From WHUA01 sp964585785 (GTDB lineage: Bacteria; Pseudomonadota; Alphaproteobacteria; UBA8366): a DNA stretch of 64,000 nt. Both the position numbers and the translations under genes were made by a program. The stretch is taken from assembly GCA_964585785.1 (NCBI GenBank), contig CAZPFL010000003.1, positions 1 through 64,000 of the forward strand, in the 5' to 3' direction. Positions 7,436-17,035 of the stretch are shown here, piece after piece; position 1 is the first letter of the stretch; every line of letters begins with the position of its first letter. The notes under the pieces were generated by a model. It worked only from the letters and a program-made list of their open reading frames with translations. It searched no databases and was not told the origin of the DNA.

Positions 7436-10006
7436 TCAGCCGGCTCTGCCGATAATCCCGTCGCGACATTCAACTTCGCCGCCGAAGACGGCGAAGACAT
7501 GACCGAACCGCCTGATCCCGTCGTCGCTCAGCAGACGGGTCATCGGCCACTCCTCTTTAATGTCGCGCCAGAAATTACGTTCCGACCATGGGAAGGCCTT
7601 CGGCGCGCCGTGGATGTAGAGATCGGCGAAGCACCAGGCGAGCTCGATCTCGCGATCGGTCATGGCGGCCGCTTCAGGGCTTTCGAGCGCGCGCCGAACC
7701 TGCCGGAAATAGTCTTCGGCGTCCCGCGGCTCCTGGGTGAACCCTTTGTCCGTAAAGTATGGCCGGCCGGCCGCGACCGCGATGATGCCCATCATCGCCA
7801 CCTCCATGCCGATCGGGTTGGTGCAGTAAAGGCCAAGCTGCGCCGCGTCGAGCAGAACGTAGTCGAGCTTCGGGTCGCTGGATTCGATGAGCCGGACGTT
7901 GCGCGGCAGGTCCGACCAGCGCTCGCGCAAGGCGGACCGCAGCCCGGTCGGGCCGTCCTGCGCATAGAGCCGAATGACGAGCTGCCATTGTGGATGCTCC
8001 TCGAACCAGGCCACCGTCCGGAGCATCCAGTCCTTGCCGTCGGCGAAGACGATACTCTCCTCGGAGACGCCCGCCGGCACCGGACGGTCGCCGAACAGCA
8101 CGGCGACGGGACGCGCGGGGTCGAGGCCGTGCTCCGACAACGCGGCCAACGCCTTCTCGGTCGGAAGATGACGCTTGCGCGGCTCGACCTGCCGGTAGTC
8201 GCCGCCCGTACGGCCGGAAAGCCAGCCAAGGACGCGCTCGCGCCGATCGGGCCTCAGCTCATGCGCGCTGTCGGCTTGCCAGAGCGCGGTGAAATCCCGG
8301 TCGGCGCGGGTCCGGTTGCAGGACAGGATGATCGCCAGCATCCGGTCGGGCGGGCGCTCCCAGACGATCACCTTGCGCTCGGCCCTGCGGGCGACCCAGA
8401 AGGCGCCGGCGCTTTCCATCATGTCGCCGTTCAAGAGGATCAGGTGATCCGGCGTGGCATCGGCCAGATAGGTCGAGAGCCGCCGCATCAGATGAAGGTT
8501 GCGCTGCTGACGGTGCGGCCGCAGCGCCGACACCGGGCTGTCTTGCGAAACGATCGTTCCGGTCGCACGGAGCCGCGTGACGTCGAGCGCCGCAATGCGC
8601 TCCGCCTCGCGCTCCATCGCGTCGTCCGCCGCCACCGGCTCTAGCGCGCGGATATCGACCAGACGCAGCGCGCCCGGCAAGTCAGACGCGGCGAGCGCTT
8701 CGATCTCGCGCGCCATCAGGGTTTCGTCCCAGCGGTCGAAGACGGGGGCCGACTCGCCGGCGCCCTCGAACCGCAGGCCGGGCCACCACAACAGGTCAAC
8801 CCGATGGCCGCGCGCGATCAAGACGCAGGCGATGGCGACGCTGACCTGGACGTCCTCGGGACGCGTGGCCAGCATGGCGATATGCCGCCCATCCGATTGC
8901 GTGAGCGCTTCCCGCGCCCGCGCGACGATCGGGAACCAGGCCGACGCCTGGCGGGCGAAATTCCAACGGCTTATCGGATAAGCGGTGAGCGCCGCCGGCT
9001 GTCCCGCATAGCCCGTGACCCTGTCGCGAATCGCGGCGATCGAGCCGTCTTCGGCCGAGATCAGGCTGCCGAGCTTTTCGTAGGCCTCCTCCCATAGCGA
9101 GCCATGCGCGCGCAGCGCCTCTTCGAGGTGATGGATGGCCCCGCCTTTGTCGCTGCGCCGCTCCTGCAGCAGCGCCATCTCATAGTGGCAGCGGGAAAAA
9201 GCGAGCGACGCCGTCGCGAAGGCGCGCCGCAGGCCGGCCACCGATCGCGCCTGATCGGCCGCTTCGCCCAGCACGGCAAGCGCCTCCCGATAGGTCGCCG
9301 CGGCGGCATCGATATCGTCCGAGGCTTCCTCGAATTTGGCGACGCCGACCGCCGACGTGCCGTACACCAGCAAGGCGTGCGCCCAGGACAGCCGATGCCG
9401 CTGCAACGTCCGCGGCTCGGCCGCGACAGCCGGCGTGCGGACCCGGGTGTAGTCCTGATCGATCTTGCGCCGCGCCCGGCGCATCGTTTCCCGCCGAAGC
9501 GCCGTCGCCGGCTCTCCCCGCTCCGTCGCTTCCAGCAGCACGGCGAGCCGTTCCCGCGCGTCGAGCTTGTCCGGGTCAATGGCCGTCGCCAGCTCGAGGT
9601 GGTAGATCGCCTCCTCGATCTCGCCATCCTCGGTGAGAATCTCCGCAATCTCGAAATGCGCCGGCGCGCAGGTCGGGTCGCGTTGCAGCGCCTCGCGATA
9701 GGCGTCTCCGGCGCTCTGCTTGTTGCCGCATTGCCGCCAGATCCGCGCTGCCTCGCAATAGGTCGTTGGCCGCGACGGCCGGGCGGCGACGATGCGGTCG
9801 AGAAAGCCGGACGCGCGCATATAGTGCCGCCCGTCCCGGCTGATCGCCGCGGCCAGCATCAGCAGGCGCGAGTCATCCGGCGCCTGCTGCAACAAATCCT
9901 GGCAGGCGGCCATCGCCTCGCCCAATCTTCCGCGCCGGCGCAGGCCTTCGATTTCGGCCAGCCGATTCGGGCTCACGGGTGTCCTGCTCTCCGCCGTCTC
10001 GGCCAT
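7436..10006 (-). CDS. TPR protein with capsule-polysaccharide-synthesis-like C-terminal domain
   Basis: The protein has 856 residues. Residues about 15-170 form TPR-like helical repeats (LGEAMAACQDLLQQAPDD; SAGDAYREALQRDPTCAPAH; IEEAIYHLELATAIDPD). The C-terminal 350 residues resemble the KpsC/KpsS type of capsule synthesis domain: VLFGDRPVP, WQLVIRLY, a conserved CTNPIGMEVAMMG stretch and YFTDKGFT. A middle section includes HLMRRLSTYLADATPD. It has no signal peptide and should be cytoplasmic. A role in building or anchoring a surface glycan is the best guess. No other capsule genes lie within several kb, so it appears to be an orphan. The ATG at 10006 lacks a clear ribosome site and the start is uncertain. 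Confidence 0.7.
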   Translation of the reverse strand: MAETAESRTPVSPNRLAEIEGLRRRGRLGEAMAACQDLLQQAPDDSRLLMLAAAISRDGRHYMRASGFLDRIVAARPSRPTTYCEAARIWRQCGNKQSAGDAYREALQRDPTCAPAHFEIAEILTEDGEIEEAIYHLELATAIDPDKLDARERLAVLLEATERGEPATALRRETMRRARRKIDQDYTRVRTPAVAAEPRTLQRHRLSWAHALLVYGTSAVGVAKFEEASDDIDAAAATYREALAVLGEAADQARSVAGLRRAFATASLAFSRCHYEMALLQERRSDKGGAIHHLEEALRAHGSLWEEAYEKLGSLISAEDGSIAAIRDRVTGYAGQPAALTAYPISRWNFARQASAWFPIVARAREALTQSDGRHIAMLATRPEDVQVSVAIACVLIARGHRVDLLWWPGLRFEGAGESAPVFDRWDETLMAREIEALAASDLPGALRLVDIRALEPVAADDAMEREAERIAALDVTRLRATGTIVSQDSPVSALRPHRQQRNLHLMRRLSTYLADATPDHLILLNGDMMESAGAFWVARRAERKVIVWERPPDRMLAIILSCNRTRADRDFTALWQADSAHELRPDRRERVLGWLSGRTGGDYRQVEPRKRHLPTEKALAALSEHGLDPARPVAVLFGDRPVPAGVSEESIVFADGKDWMLRTVAWFEEHPQWQLVIRLYAQDGPTGLRSALRERWSDLPRNVRLIESSDPKLDYVLLDAAQLGLYCTNPIGMEVAMMGIIAVAAGRPYFTDKGFTQEPRDAEDYFRQVRRALESPEAAAMTDREIELAWCFADLYIHGAPKAFPWSERNFWRDIKEEWPMTRLLSDDGIRRFGHVFAVFGGEVECRDGIIGRAG

Positions 10007-10141
10007 GAATGCGTCCGTTTACGGTTGACTGAACAAATCTAGTATGCTGCCAAACGGCCGTACTCAATAGCCCTTCGCACGCGCGGACCGCCATGCCGGC
10101 GACCGGCCCCGGCTCGCGTCCCCGCTACGCCTCAACAAATT

Positions 10142-12244
10142 ATGAGCACCATGACGAAACCCACCCTTTCCGAAGCTCTCTTCACGCCGCGCGCCATCGC
10201 CCTGATCGGGGCTTCCGACACCCCGGGCCGCAACAACTCACGGACCCAGCTCTATCTGCGCAAGCACGGCTACACCGGCTCGATCTATCCGGTGAACCCG
10301 AAGCGCGACAGCATCTACGGCGAGAAGTGCTATCCCAGCGTCACCGCGATCCCGGGACCGGTCGACCATGCCTTCGTCACCACCCCGCCGGCCACGGTGC
10401 CGCAGGTGATTCGCGAATGCGGCACCAAGGGGATCCCAGTGGCGACGGTCTTCACCGCCGAGTTCGCCGAATCCGGGCCGGAGGGCGTCCGGCTGCAGCA
10501 GGAAGTGATCAACGCCGCCAAGGAATGCGGCGTGCGGCTGATCGGGCCCAATTGCATGGGCATCTACAACATGGACCCGCCGGCGACCATCGCGCCGAAC
10601 CTGATCCTCGAGCTGCCCGAGCTCAAGAAGGGCAATATCGGCGTCGTCTCGCACAGCGGCAGCCTGACCGGCACCTTCATCTCACGCGGGCAGGCGCGCG
10701 GCCTGGGCTTTTCCAAGATCGTTTCGATCGGAAACGAAAGCGACATCACGGTCGCGGAGATCGGCGAGATGCTGGTCGACGACCCCAAGACGGACGCGAT
10801 CATCCTGTTCCTCGAGACGGTTCGCTCGGCCGACGCGTTTGCCGCCATGGCGCGCCGGGCCTACGCCAAGCGCAAGCCGGTCATCGTCTACAAGCTCGGC
10901 CGTTCGGAAGCGGCGCAGGAATTCACCGCGTCGCATACCGGCGCCATCGCCGGCACCGATGCCGCGATCGACGCCTTTTTTCGCCAGCACGCCGTCATCC
11001 GCGTCAACCAGTTCGAGACCTTGTTCGAGCTGCCGATGCTGATTCTCGGGCGCGAGCCCAAGCCGGGCAACCGGGTCTCGGTCGTCAGCACGACCGGCGG
11101 CGGCGGCGGCATGATCGTCGACTGCCTCGGCGTGGCGGGCATCGAGGCGACCGCCATGCCCGAAGACCGTGCGCGGAAGCTGATGGACGACGGCGCGATC
11201 TTCTCGAACGGCCCGCTGATCGATTTGACCTTCAAGGGCACCCGTAGCGAGAACGTCGCGGTGGTGCTCGACGCGCTGGTCGCCATGCCGGAATGCGAGG
11301 GCGTGGTGATGGTGGTCGGCTCGTCAGCGCAGTTCCATCCCGAGCTGGCGCTCAGACCCTTCCTCAACCTCAAGGGCGCGAAGAAGCCGCTCGGCGCATT
11401 CCTCGTGCCGGATGCGCCGGAATCGAACCGCCTTCTCACCGACGCCGGCATCGCCGGGTTCCGCACGCCGGAGGGCTGCGCCGACGCCTTCCGCTGCTGC
11501 CTCGGCTGGCATCCGCCGATCGAAGCGCCGGCCAAATCCTCATCGGTCATGGCAAGGGTGGAGAAGGCGCTCGCCGGCTTGCCCGAGGGTACCCTCGACG
11601 AGCGGCATTCTCGCATGCTGTTCGACGCGCTGGGCGTGCCGCAGGCCGCTTCGGCCATTGCCGAAAGCGAAGACGCCGCCGCCAAGGAAGCCGGCAAGGT
11701 CGGTTTCCCGCTCGTCGCCAAGATCCTGTCGCCCGACATCGCGCACAAGACGGAAGCGGGCGGCGTCGTGCTCGGCATCCAAGACGAGCGCGCGCTCGGC
11801 GAGGCGCTCGCAACGATCCGTACGCGCGTGACCGCCTACCGCAAGGATGCACGAATCGGCGGCTTCCTGCTGCAGAAGATGGAGCGCGGCCTGGCCGAGG
11901 TGCTGCTCGGCTACCGGCTCGACCCGCTGGTCGGGCCGACGGTCGTGCTCGGCACCGGCGGCATCCTCTCGGAAGTCTACGGCGACGTGGCGATCCGCAT
12001 CGCGCCCGTCTCGAAGGCGACCGCGCGGGAGATGATCGAGGAGGTCAAGGGGTTGGCGCCGATCCGCGGCTACCGGGGAATGCCGGAAGGCGACCTGGAC
12101 GCGCTTGCGGACGCGATCGTCGCGCTGTCGGATCTGGCGCGGCTGCCGCATGCGCGCGTGCAGGACGCGGAGATCAACCCGCTCCTGGTCCGCAAGAAGG
12201 GCGACGGCGTCGTAGCGGTGGACGGCCTGGTCGTCCTCGGCTAA
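10142..12244 (+). CDS. ADP-forming acetate/acyl-CoA synthetase (fused subunits)
   Basis: The protein has 700 residues. The order is CoA-binding domain (about 10-135, IALIGASDTPG), ligase-CoA domain with the phosphorylated-histidine context ASHTGAIAG, then an ATP-grasp domain in the last 230 residues (FPLVAKILSPDIAHKTEAGGV and INPLLVRKKG). This is the fused alpha-beta arrangement of NDP-forming acyl-CoA synthetases, which interconvert an acid, CoA and ATP with acyl-CoA, ADP and phosphate. The substrate may be acetate or a larger acid. ATG codons at 10142 and 10151 are both possible, and no strong ribosome site separates them. The permease gene begins 11 bases downstream, so the pair is probably one operon. 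Confidence 0.9.
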   Translation: MSTMTKPTLSEALFTPRAIALIGASDTPGRNNSRTQLYLRKHGYTGSIYPVNPKRDSIYGEKCYPSVTAIPGPVDHAFVTTPPATVPQVIRECGTKGIPVATVFTAEFAESGPEGVRLQQEVINAAKECGVRLIGPNCMGIYNMDPPATIAPNLILELPELKKGNIGVVSHSGSLTGTFISRGQARGLGFSKIVSIGNESDITVAEIGEMLVDDPKTDAIILFLETVRSADAFAAMARRAYAKRKPVIVYKLGRSEAAQEFTASHTGAIAGTDAAIDAFFRQHAVIRVNQFETLFELPMLILGREPKPGNRVSVVSTTGGGGGMIVDCLGVAGIEATAMPEDRARKLMDDGAIFSNGPLIDLTFKGTRSENVAVVLDALVAMPECEGVVMVVGSSAQFHPELALRPFLNLKGAKKPLGAFLVPDAPESNRLLTDAGIAGFRTPEGCADAFRCCLGWHPPIEAPAKSSSVMARVEKALAGLPEGTLDERHSRMLFDALGVPQAASAIAESEDAAAKEAGKVGFPLVAKILSPDIAHKTEAGGVVLGIQDERALGEALATIRTRVTAYRKDARIGGFLLQKMERGLAEVLLGYRLDPLVGPTVVLGTGGILSEVYGDVAIRIAPVSKATAREMIEEVKGLAPIRGYRGMPEGDLDALADAIVALSDLARLPHARVQDAEINPLLVRKKGDGVVAVDGLVVLG

Positions 12245-12255
12245 GCGTTGCGGGT

Positions 12256-13524
12256 ATGAGCGACGCGCTCTCCGACCCGCACTACCGGTTCAGCATTCGC
12301 CAGAGCCTGATCGGCGCGCAGATGTTGCTGGTCGCCTTCGGCGCGCTCGTGTTGGTGCCGCTGCTGACCGGCCTCAACGCGAATGTCGCGCTGTTCACCG
12401 CAGGGCTCGGCACGCTCATCTTCCAGATCTTCACCAGAGGCAAGGTGCCGGTGTTCCTCGCCTCGTCCTTCGCCTTCATCGCACCCATCATCCACGGCGT
12501 ACAGAGCTGGGGGATCCCGGCCACCCTCGGCGGGCTGGTCGCCGCCGGCAGCGTGTACGTCGCGATCAGCCTGCTCGTGCGCATCAAGGGCAGTGAGTAC
12601 CTGGAGCGGTTCCTGCCCCGCATCGTCACCGGACCCGTCATCATGGTGATCGGGCTCATCCTGGCGCCGGTGGCGGTGAACATGGCGCTCGGCAAATCGG
12701 GCGACGGGAGCACCGTCCTGATGCCGCAGGGCGCGGCGATGACGCTGGCGGGAATCGCGCTTGGCGCAACGGTGCTCGCCGCGATCGCCGGCAAGGGATT
12801 GCTCCGGATCGTGCCGATCCTGCTCGGCGTCGGCGCGGGATACGCCGCGGCGATCGTCATGGACCTGGCCGGCGGCCCGGACGTGCTGAAATTCGGCGCG
12901 GTCGCCGCCGCGCCCTGGATCGCGGTGCCGTCCTTCACCCTGCCCGAATGGAACCCGGCGGCCATCCTGTTTCTGGTTCCAGTGACGATCGCCCCGGCCA
13001 TCGAACATTTCGGCGACATCATCGCCATCGGCGCCGTCACCGGACGGGATTACCTGAAAGACCCGGGCATCCAGAATACGATGCTCGGCGACGGCATCGC
13101 CACTTCCGCCGCGGGGTTTCTCGGCGGTCCGCCTTGCACCACCTATTCGGAGGTGACGGGGGCCGTGACGCTCACTCGCGCGTTCAACCCGGCCATCATG
13201 ACCTGGGCGGCGATCTGGGCCATCGTCCTGTCTTTCGCCGGCAAGCTCGGCGCGCTGCTGCAGACCATTCCGGCGCCGGTCATGGGGGGAATTCTGATTC
13301 TCCTGTTCGGTACAATCACCGTGGTCGGCCTCAGCACGCTCGTCCGCGCGGGACAGGACGAGCTGACGAAACCGCGTAGCCTTGCGATCATCGCGATCAT
13401 CCTCGTCTTCGGCGTCGGCGGCATGCAGATATCGGCCGGCCCGTTCGCGCTGAGCGGCATTGGCCTCGCCGGCATCGCGGGGCTGCTGCTGAATCTGGTG
13501 CTGCCTGGCCGCGAGCGGGCCTAA
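12256..13524 (+). CDS. NCS2-family nucleobase/xanthine-uracil permease
   Basis: The protein has 422 residues with about 12-14 hydrophobic segments, and is an inner-membrane protein. The family signature GDGIATSAAGFLGGPPCTTYSEVTG is seen in modified form around residues 280-300; UraA has asparagines in this region where this protein has CTTYSEV. The conserved AIEHFGDIIAIG carries the glutamate-histidine pair of the substrate site. The likely role is proton-coupled uptake of a purine, pyrimidine or related compound. The start at 12256 lies 11 bases after the acyl-CoA synthetase stop; the longer open frame is a shadow of that gene. Co-transcription with a CoA ligase hints at a carboxylated or non-standard substrate, but that is speculation. 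Confidence 0.88.
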   Translation: MSDALSDPHYRFSIRQSLIGAQMLLVAFGALVLVPLLTGLNANVALFTAGLGTLIFQIFTRGKVPVFLASSFAFIAPIIHGVQSWGIPATLGGLVAAGSVYVAISLLVRIKGSEYLERFLPRIVTGPVIMVIGLILAPVAVNMALGKSGDGSTVLMPQGAAMTLAGIALGATVLAAIAGKGLLRIVPILLGVGAGYAAAIVMDLAGGPDVLKFGAVAAAPWIAVPSFTLPEWNPAAILFLVPVTIAPAIEHFGDIIAIGAVTGRDYLKDPGIQNTMLGDGIATSAAGFLGGPPCTTYSEVTGAVTLTRAFNPAIMTWAAIWAIVLSFAGKLGALLQTIPAPVMGGILILLFGTITVVGLSTLVRAGQDELTKPRSLAIIAIILVFGVGGMQISAGPFALSGIGLAGIAGLLLNLVLPGRERA

Positions 13525-13588
13525 GAGAAAATCGCAAGGCTGTCGCCGACCGAGCCGAACGCGACCCGACCGGCACCGATCGCCAAGC

Positions 13589-14206
13589 CTACTCCGCGAA
13601 CAGCCAGGTCGCGTCCTTCTTGTAACGCTGCTCGAAGGCCTCGAATTCCTTCTCGTACTCCATCGTGACGTCGATGTCGTCGAGGCCGTTGAGCATGCGG
13701 TATTTCGCGAAGGGATCCATCTCGAAGCCATAGCTCTTGCCGTCGGGTCCGGTAACCGTCTGCGCCGCCAGGTCGATCGTGATCTCCGCGCCCGGCTTGT
13801 CGTTGAGCTGCTTCCTGAGCGTGGCGCAATCCTGCTTCGACAGACGAACCGGCAACATGCCGTTTTTCATCGCGTTGTTGAAATGGATGTCGCCGAAGCT
13901 GGGCGCGATGACCGCGCGGATGCCGTTCGCGACCAGGGTCCAGACAGCCCCTTCGCGCGACGAGCCGCAGCCCCAGTTCTCGTCCGCGACGATGATCTGC
14001 CCACTGCGATAGGGCTTCCTGTTCATGACGAAGTCCGGCCGTTCCTTGCCGTCCTTGTCGAGGCGCAGATCGTGGAACAGGAAAGTTTTGTAGTCGGGAT
14101 CGGTCCGGGGGCGCGGCAGGAAACGCACCGGGATGATCTGGTCAGTGTCGACATTGACCATGTCGATGGGAACAGCGATCGCGGTAACTGTCGTAAACGC
14201 TTGCAT
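13589..14206 (-). CDS. leuD: 3-isopropylmalate dehydratase small subunit
   Basis: The protein has 205 residues. It has the LeuD hallmarks: VNVDTDQIIPVRFL near the start, ENWGCGSSREGAVW at about 78 and IAPSFGDIHFNNAMKNG. With LeuC it forms isopropylmalate isomerase, which converts 2-isopropylmalate to 3-isopropylmalate in leucine synthesis in the cytoplasm. The gene follows leuC on the same strand with a one-base gap, so the two are translationally coupled. No leuA or leuB lies in the window. Confidence 0.96.
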   Translation of the reverse strand: MQAFTTVTAIAVPIDMVNVDTDQIIPVRFLPRPRTDPDYKTFLFHDLRLDKDGKERPDFVMNRKPYRSGQIIVADENWGCGSSREGAVWTLVANGIRAVIAPSFGDIHFNNAMKNGMLPVRLSKQDCATLRKQLNDKPGAEITIDLAAQTVTGPDGKSYGFEMDPFAKYRMLNGLDDIDVTMEYEKEFEAFEQRYKKDATWLFAE

Positions 14207-14207
14207 C

Positions 14208-15620
14208 TTACTTGCCCTCCATCAGACGGCGAACGTCGGTGAATTTGCCCGTGACCGCGGCCGCAGCGGCCATCGCCGGGCTGACCAGATGGGTGCGCGT
14301 GCCCGGGCCCTGCCGGCCGCGGAAATTGCGGTTGCTGGTGGACGCGCTCCGCTGGCCCGTGGACAAGACGTCCCCGTTCATGCCCGCGCACATCGAGCAA
14401 CCGGCGAAACGCCATTCGAACCCGGCATCCGTGAATATCTTGTCGAGCCCTTCGGCCTCGGCCGCCGCCTTTACCTGCGCCGAGCCGGGCGACACCATCG
14501 CGGTCACCACCGCCTTCCGCCCCTTCACGACGGAGGCGGCGAGCCGCAGATCCTCGATCCGGCTGTTGGTACAGGAGCCGATGAAGACGCGGTCGACAGT
14601 CACCTCCGAAATCGGCATTCCCGGCTTCAGGCCCATATAGTCGAGCGCGCGGCGCATCGATTCGCGGCGCTCGGTATTCGCGACGCGCTCCGGGTCCGGA
14701 ACGGTGTCGGTCACCTTGATAACGTCCTCCGGGCTGTTGCCCCAGGTGACCATCGGCGTAATGGCCGATCCGTCCACCTCGACCTCCTTGTCAAAGACGG
14801 CGCCATCGTCGCTCGGCAGCGTCCGCCAGTAGGCGACCGCCTTGTCCCACTCCGCCCCCTTGGGCGCGAAGGGCCGGCCGTGCACATAGTCGATGGTCTT
14901 GTCGTCCGGCGCCATGACGCCGATGCGCGAGCCCGCCTCGATCGTCATGTTGCTGATCGTCAGCCGCCCTTCCATGGTGAGCGCGCGGATCACCGGACCG
15001 GCATATTCGATGGCGTGGCCGACGCCGCCCGCGGTGCTGATCTGGCCAATGGTGGCCAGGACCACGTCCTTACCGGTGACGCCGAAGCCGAGCTTACCGC
15101 CGATGTTGATCCGCATGGTCTTGGGCTTGCGTTGCCACAGGCACTGCGTCGCCATGACATGCGCCACCTCGGATGCGCCGATGCCACAGGCGATCGCGCC
15201 CAGTGCGCCATGCGTCGAGGTATGACTATCGCCGCATACGAGGAAGATGCCGGGCTGGGTAATGCCCTGTTCGGGCCCGACGACATGGACGATGCCGTTG
15301 TTGGGATCGTCGATGCCGAACTGGCGGACGCCGAACTCCCGCGTGTTCTGGTCGAGCGCGGCCACCTTCTCATGGAGCTTGGGGTCCTCGATCGCGTCGA
15401 TCGACCGCTGCACCGTCGTCGGCGTGTAGTGGTCCGGCGTCGCGAATGTCTGCTTAGGCCGGCGAAGTCCCCGGTTCTCCCGCCGGATCTGCGTGAAGGC
15501 GTGGAATGAGCCGTCATGCAGCAGATGCCGGTCGACATACATCAGGCACATGCCGTCGTCGCGCTGCACGATGACGTGCCGGTTCCATATCTTATCGAAC
15601 ATGGTCTGGGGGCCAGCCAT
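14208..15620 (-). CDS. leuC: 3-isopropylmalate dehydratase large subunit
   Basis: The protein has 470 residues, normal for LeuC. The aconitase-type 4Fe-4S ligands are present in FIGSCTNSRIEDL and CSMCAGMN. The substrate-binding run SHTSTHGALGAIACGIG is intact. The ATG at 15620 is chosen because it is preceded by AGGGAGGG at good spacing and gives the usual MFDKIWNRHV start; a longer frame adds 17 unsupported residues. It is the first gene of the leuCD pair and lies about 100 bases after the EamA gene on the same strand. Confidence 0.96.
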   Translation of the reverse strand: MAGPQTMFDKIWNRHVIVQRDDGMCLMYVDRHLLHDGSFHAFTQIRRENRGLRRPKQTFATPDHYTPTTVQRSIDAIEDPKLHEKVAALDQNTREFGVRQFGIDDPNNGIVHVVGPEQGITQPGIFLVCGDSHTSTHGALGAIACGIGASEVAHVMATQCLWQRKPKTMRINIGGKLGFGVTGKDVVLATIGQISTAGGVGHAIEYAGPVIRALTMEGRLTISNMTIEAGSRIGVMAPDDKTIDYVHGRPFAPKGAEWDKAVAYWRTLPSDDGAVFDKEVEVDGSAITPMVTWGNSPEDVIKVTDTVPDPERVANTERRESMRRALDYMGLKPGMPISEVTVDRVFIGSCTNSRIEDLRLAASVVKGRKAVVTAMVSPGSAQVKAAAEAEGLDKIFTDAGFEWRFAGCSMCAGMNGDVLSTGQRSASTSNRNFRGRQGPGTRTHLVSPAMAAAAAVTGKFTDVRRLMEGK

Positions 15621-15723
15621 ATTGTCCCTCCCTATCGCCGATGATGGGGACGGCCGTTTCCGGGCCGTCAAAGCGTGTTCATGGGAGAATAGCCGAAGGG
15701 CGGGAGCGCGGCGAATCGCGCTG

Positions 15724-16626
15724 TCAGGCAGCGCGCAAGGCCGCCGCCCGCGCCCGGCGACGGACGGTTATTTCGCGGTGGAGGATGTAAATGCCGCTCG
15801 CGACCACCAGCATGATCCCGGTAATCACGTATTTGTCCGGCAGGTCGCCCCAGATGAGGTAACCAAGCGCAATCGCCCAGACGATGGTGAGATACCGGAA
15901 GGGCGACACGATGACGACCTCGGCGTTCCGGAACGCCTCGATCATGCAGTAATGGCCGAAGCCGTTGAACAGCCCGGCAATGACCATCAGCGAGAAATCC
16001 TGCGTGCTCGGCATCCGCCAGCCGAAGGGCGCGGAGCATAGGCCGGCGAACATGACCGCCGCGGTGGAGGTGACCAGGATCGCGTTCGAGGATTCGGTCG
16101 CGACCATGCGGCGCGTCACCATGTCCCGGATGCCGGTCCAGAAGGCCGAGCCGAGCGGAAAGAGCACCGCCAGCGTGACGACGTTGCTGGTCGGCTTGGT
16201 GATGACGAGGATGCCCAGGAAGCCTACGACCACCGCGGACCAGCGCCGCCAGCCGACCGTCTCCCCCAGGAGGAAGGTCGCCAGCGCCGTCACGAACAAG
16301 GGCGTCGAGAAGCCAATCGCCGTGACATCGGCGAGCGGCAGGTACCGCAACCCGATGATGTAGACGAAGGCGGAGAAGATGATGCAGCAGCCCCGCACCA
16401 GATGAAAGCCGAGCCGGGTGATGCGGATCGACAGCAGCCCGCCGGACCGGGCGATGAAATAGGAGATCGGCAGCCAGATGAAGATGCCGCGGATGAACAT
16501 GATCTCGCCCGCCGGATAGCCGACGGTCAGCCATTTCAAAATGGCGTTGTTGGCGGTCATGATGAGGCCGCCGGACACCATGAAGCCGATTCCGATAAAA
16601 GGTCTGGTAGGCGCGTTACTGGGCAT
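15724..16626 (-). CDS. EamA/DMT-superfamily transporter
   Basis: The protein has 300 residues with ten predicted membrane helices in two five-helix EamA repeats. The first begins at MVSGGLIMTANNAILKWL and the repeat boundary lies around FLGILVITKPTSN. Family members export amino acids, metabolites or nucleotide sugars from the cytoplasm; the substrate is unknown. It may be transcribed ahead of leuCD in the same direction, about 100 bases away. Adjacency to leucine genes could hint at a branched-chain metabolite but proves nothing. Confidence 0.85.
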   Translation of the reverse strand: MPSNAPTRPFIGIGFMVSGGLIMTANNAILKWLTVGYPAGEIMFIRGIFIWLPISYFIARSGGLLSIRITRLGFHLVRGCCIIFSAFVYIIGLRYLPLADVTAIGFSTPLFVTALATFLLGETVGWRRWSAVVVGFLGILVITKPTSNVVTLAVLFPLGSAFWTGIRDMVTRRMVATESSNAILVTSTAAVMFAGLCSAPFGWRMPSTQDFSLMVIAGLFNGFGHYCMIEAFRNAEVVIVSPFRYLTIVWAIALGYLIWGDLPDKYVITGIMLVVASGIYILHREITVRRRARAAALRAA

Positions 16627-17035
16627 TTCGGGCGACCGCGACCGAACGGCGGTCAGCGAAGACGGTGATCGATTGGGAACGGAGTGGTCCCGGCGCAGGC
16701 TCGTCTACCTGACGTCTTGGCATTCCGGATGACCGACTCTTCATTGATGCCGCGGCGCACGTTCGCCCGAAACTTCGCCTGAACCTCCGCCTCGGTCATC
16801 GGTTATTTCCTATTGCCCCGATTAAAAATGACGCCCGTTCGAGAAGACCGCCCTGCGTCGCAACGATCCATTCCGGGCTTGGCCGGATCAGCTTCCTACC
16901 TGATCTTTCGGGCCAAAGCGAGATATTCCGCATGGCGGCCGGCGCCCATCACCACCGTCGCCGCAAGTTTGCGCCTTTTCCGATTCCGGATATCCTTCAA
17001 AGCCATCGGACCGCCCACTCGAGGAGAGCACCGTC
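16627..17035. other. intergenic region with a short leftward frame
   Basis: This is the divergent spacer between the EamA transporter and the metallo-hydrolase. On the minus strand a 48-codon frame (16653-16799) starts with MTEAEVQAKFRANVRRGI and has AGGAAA eight bases upstream. The start resembles the C-terminal tail of MmgE/PrpD proteins (a motif of the type M-S/T-E/D-AE--AKFR), so it may be a remnant of such a gene. The remainder is not family-like. A GAGGAGAG ribosome site at about 17021 belongs to the next gene. No other feature is seen. Confidence 0.35.

Noticed and set aside
5800..7455. 551-codon plus-strand frame opposite the thiamine-diphosphate enzyme
   Set aside because: Antisense shadow caused by high GC at third codon positions; no domains.
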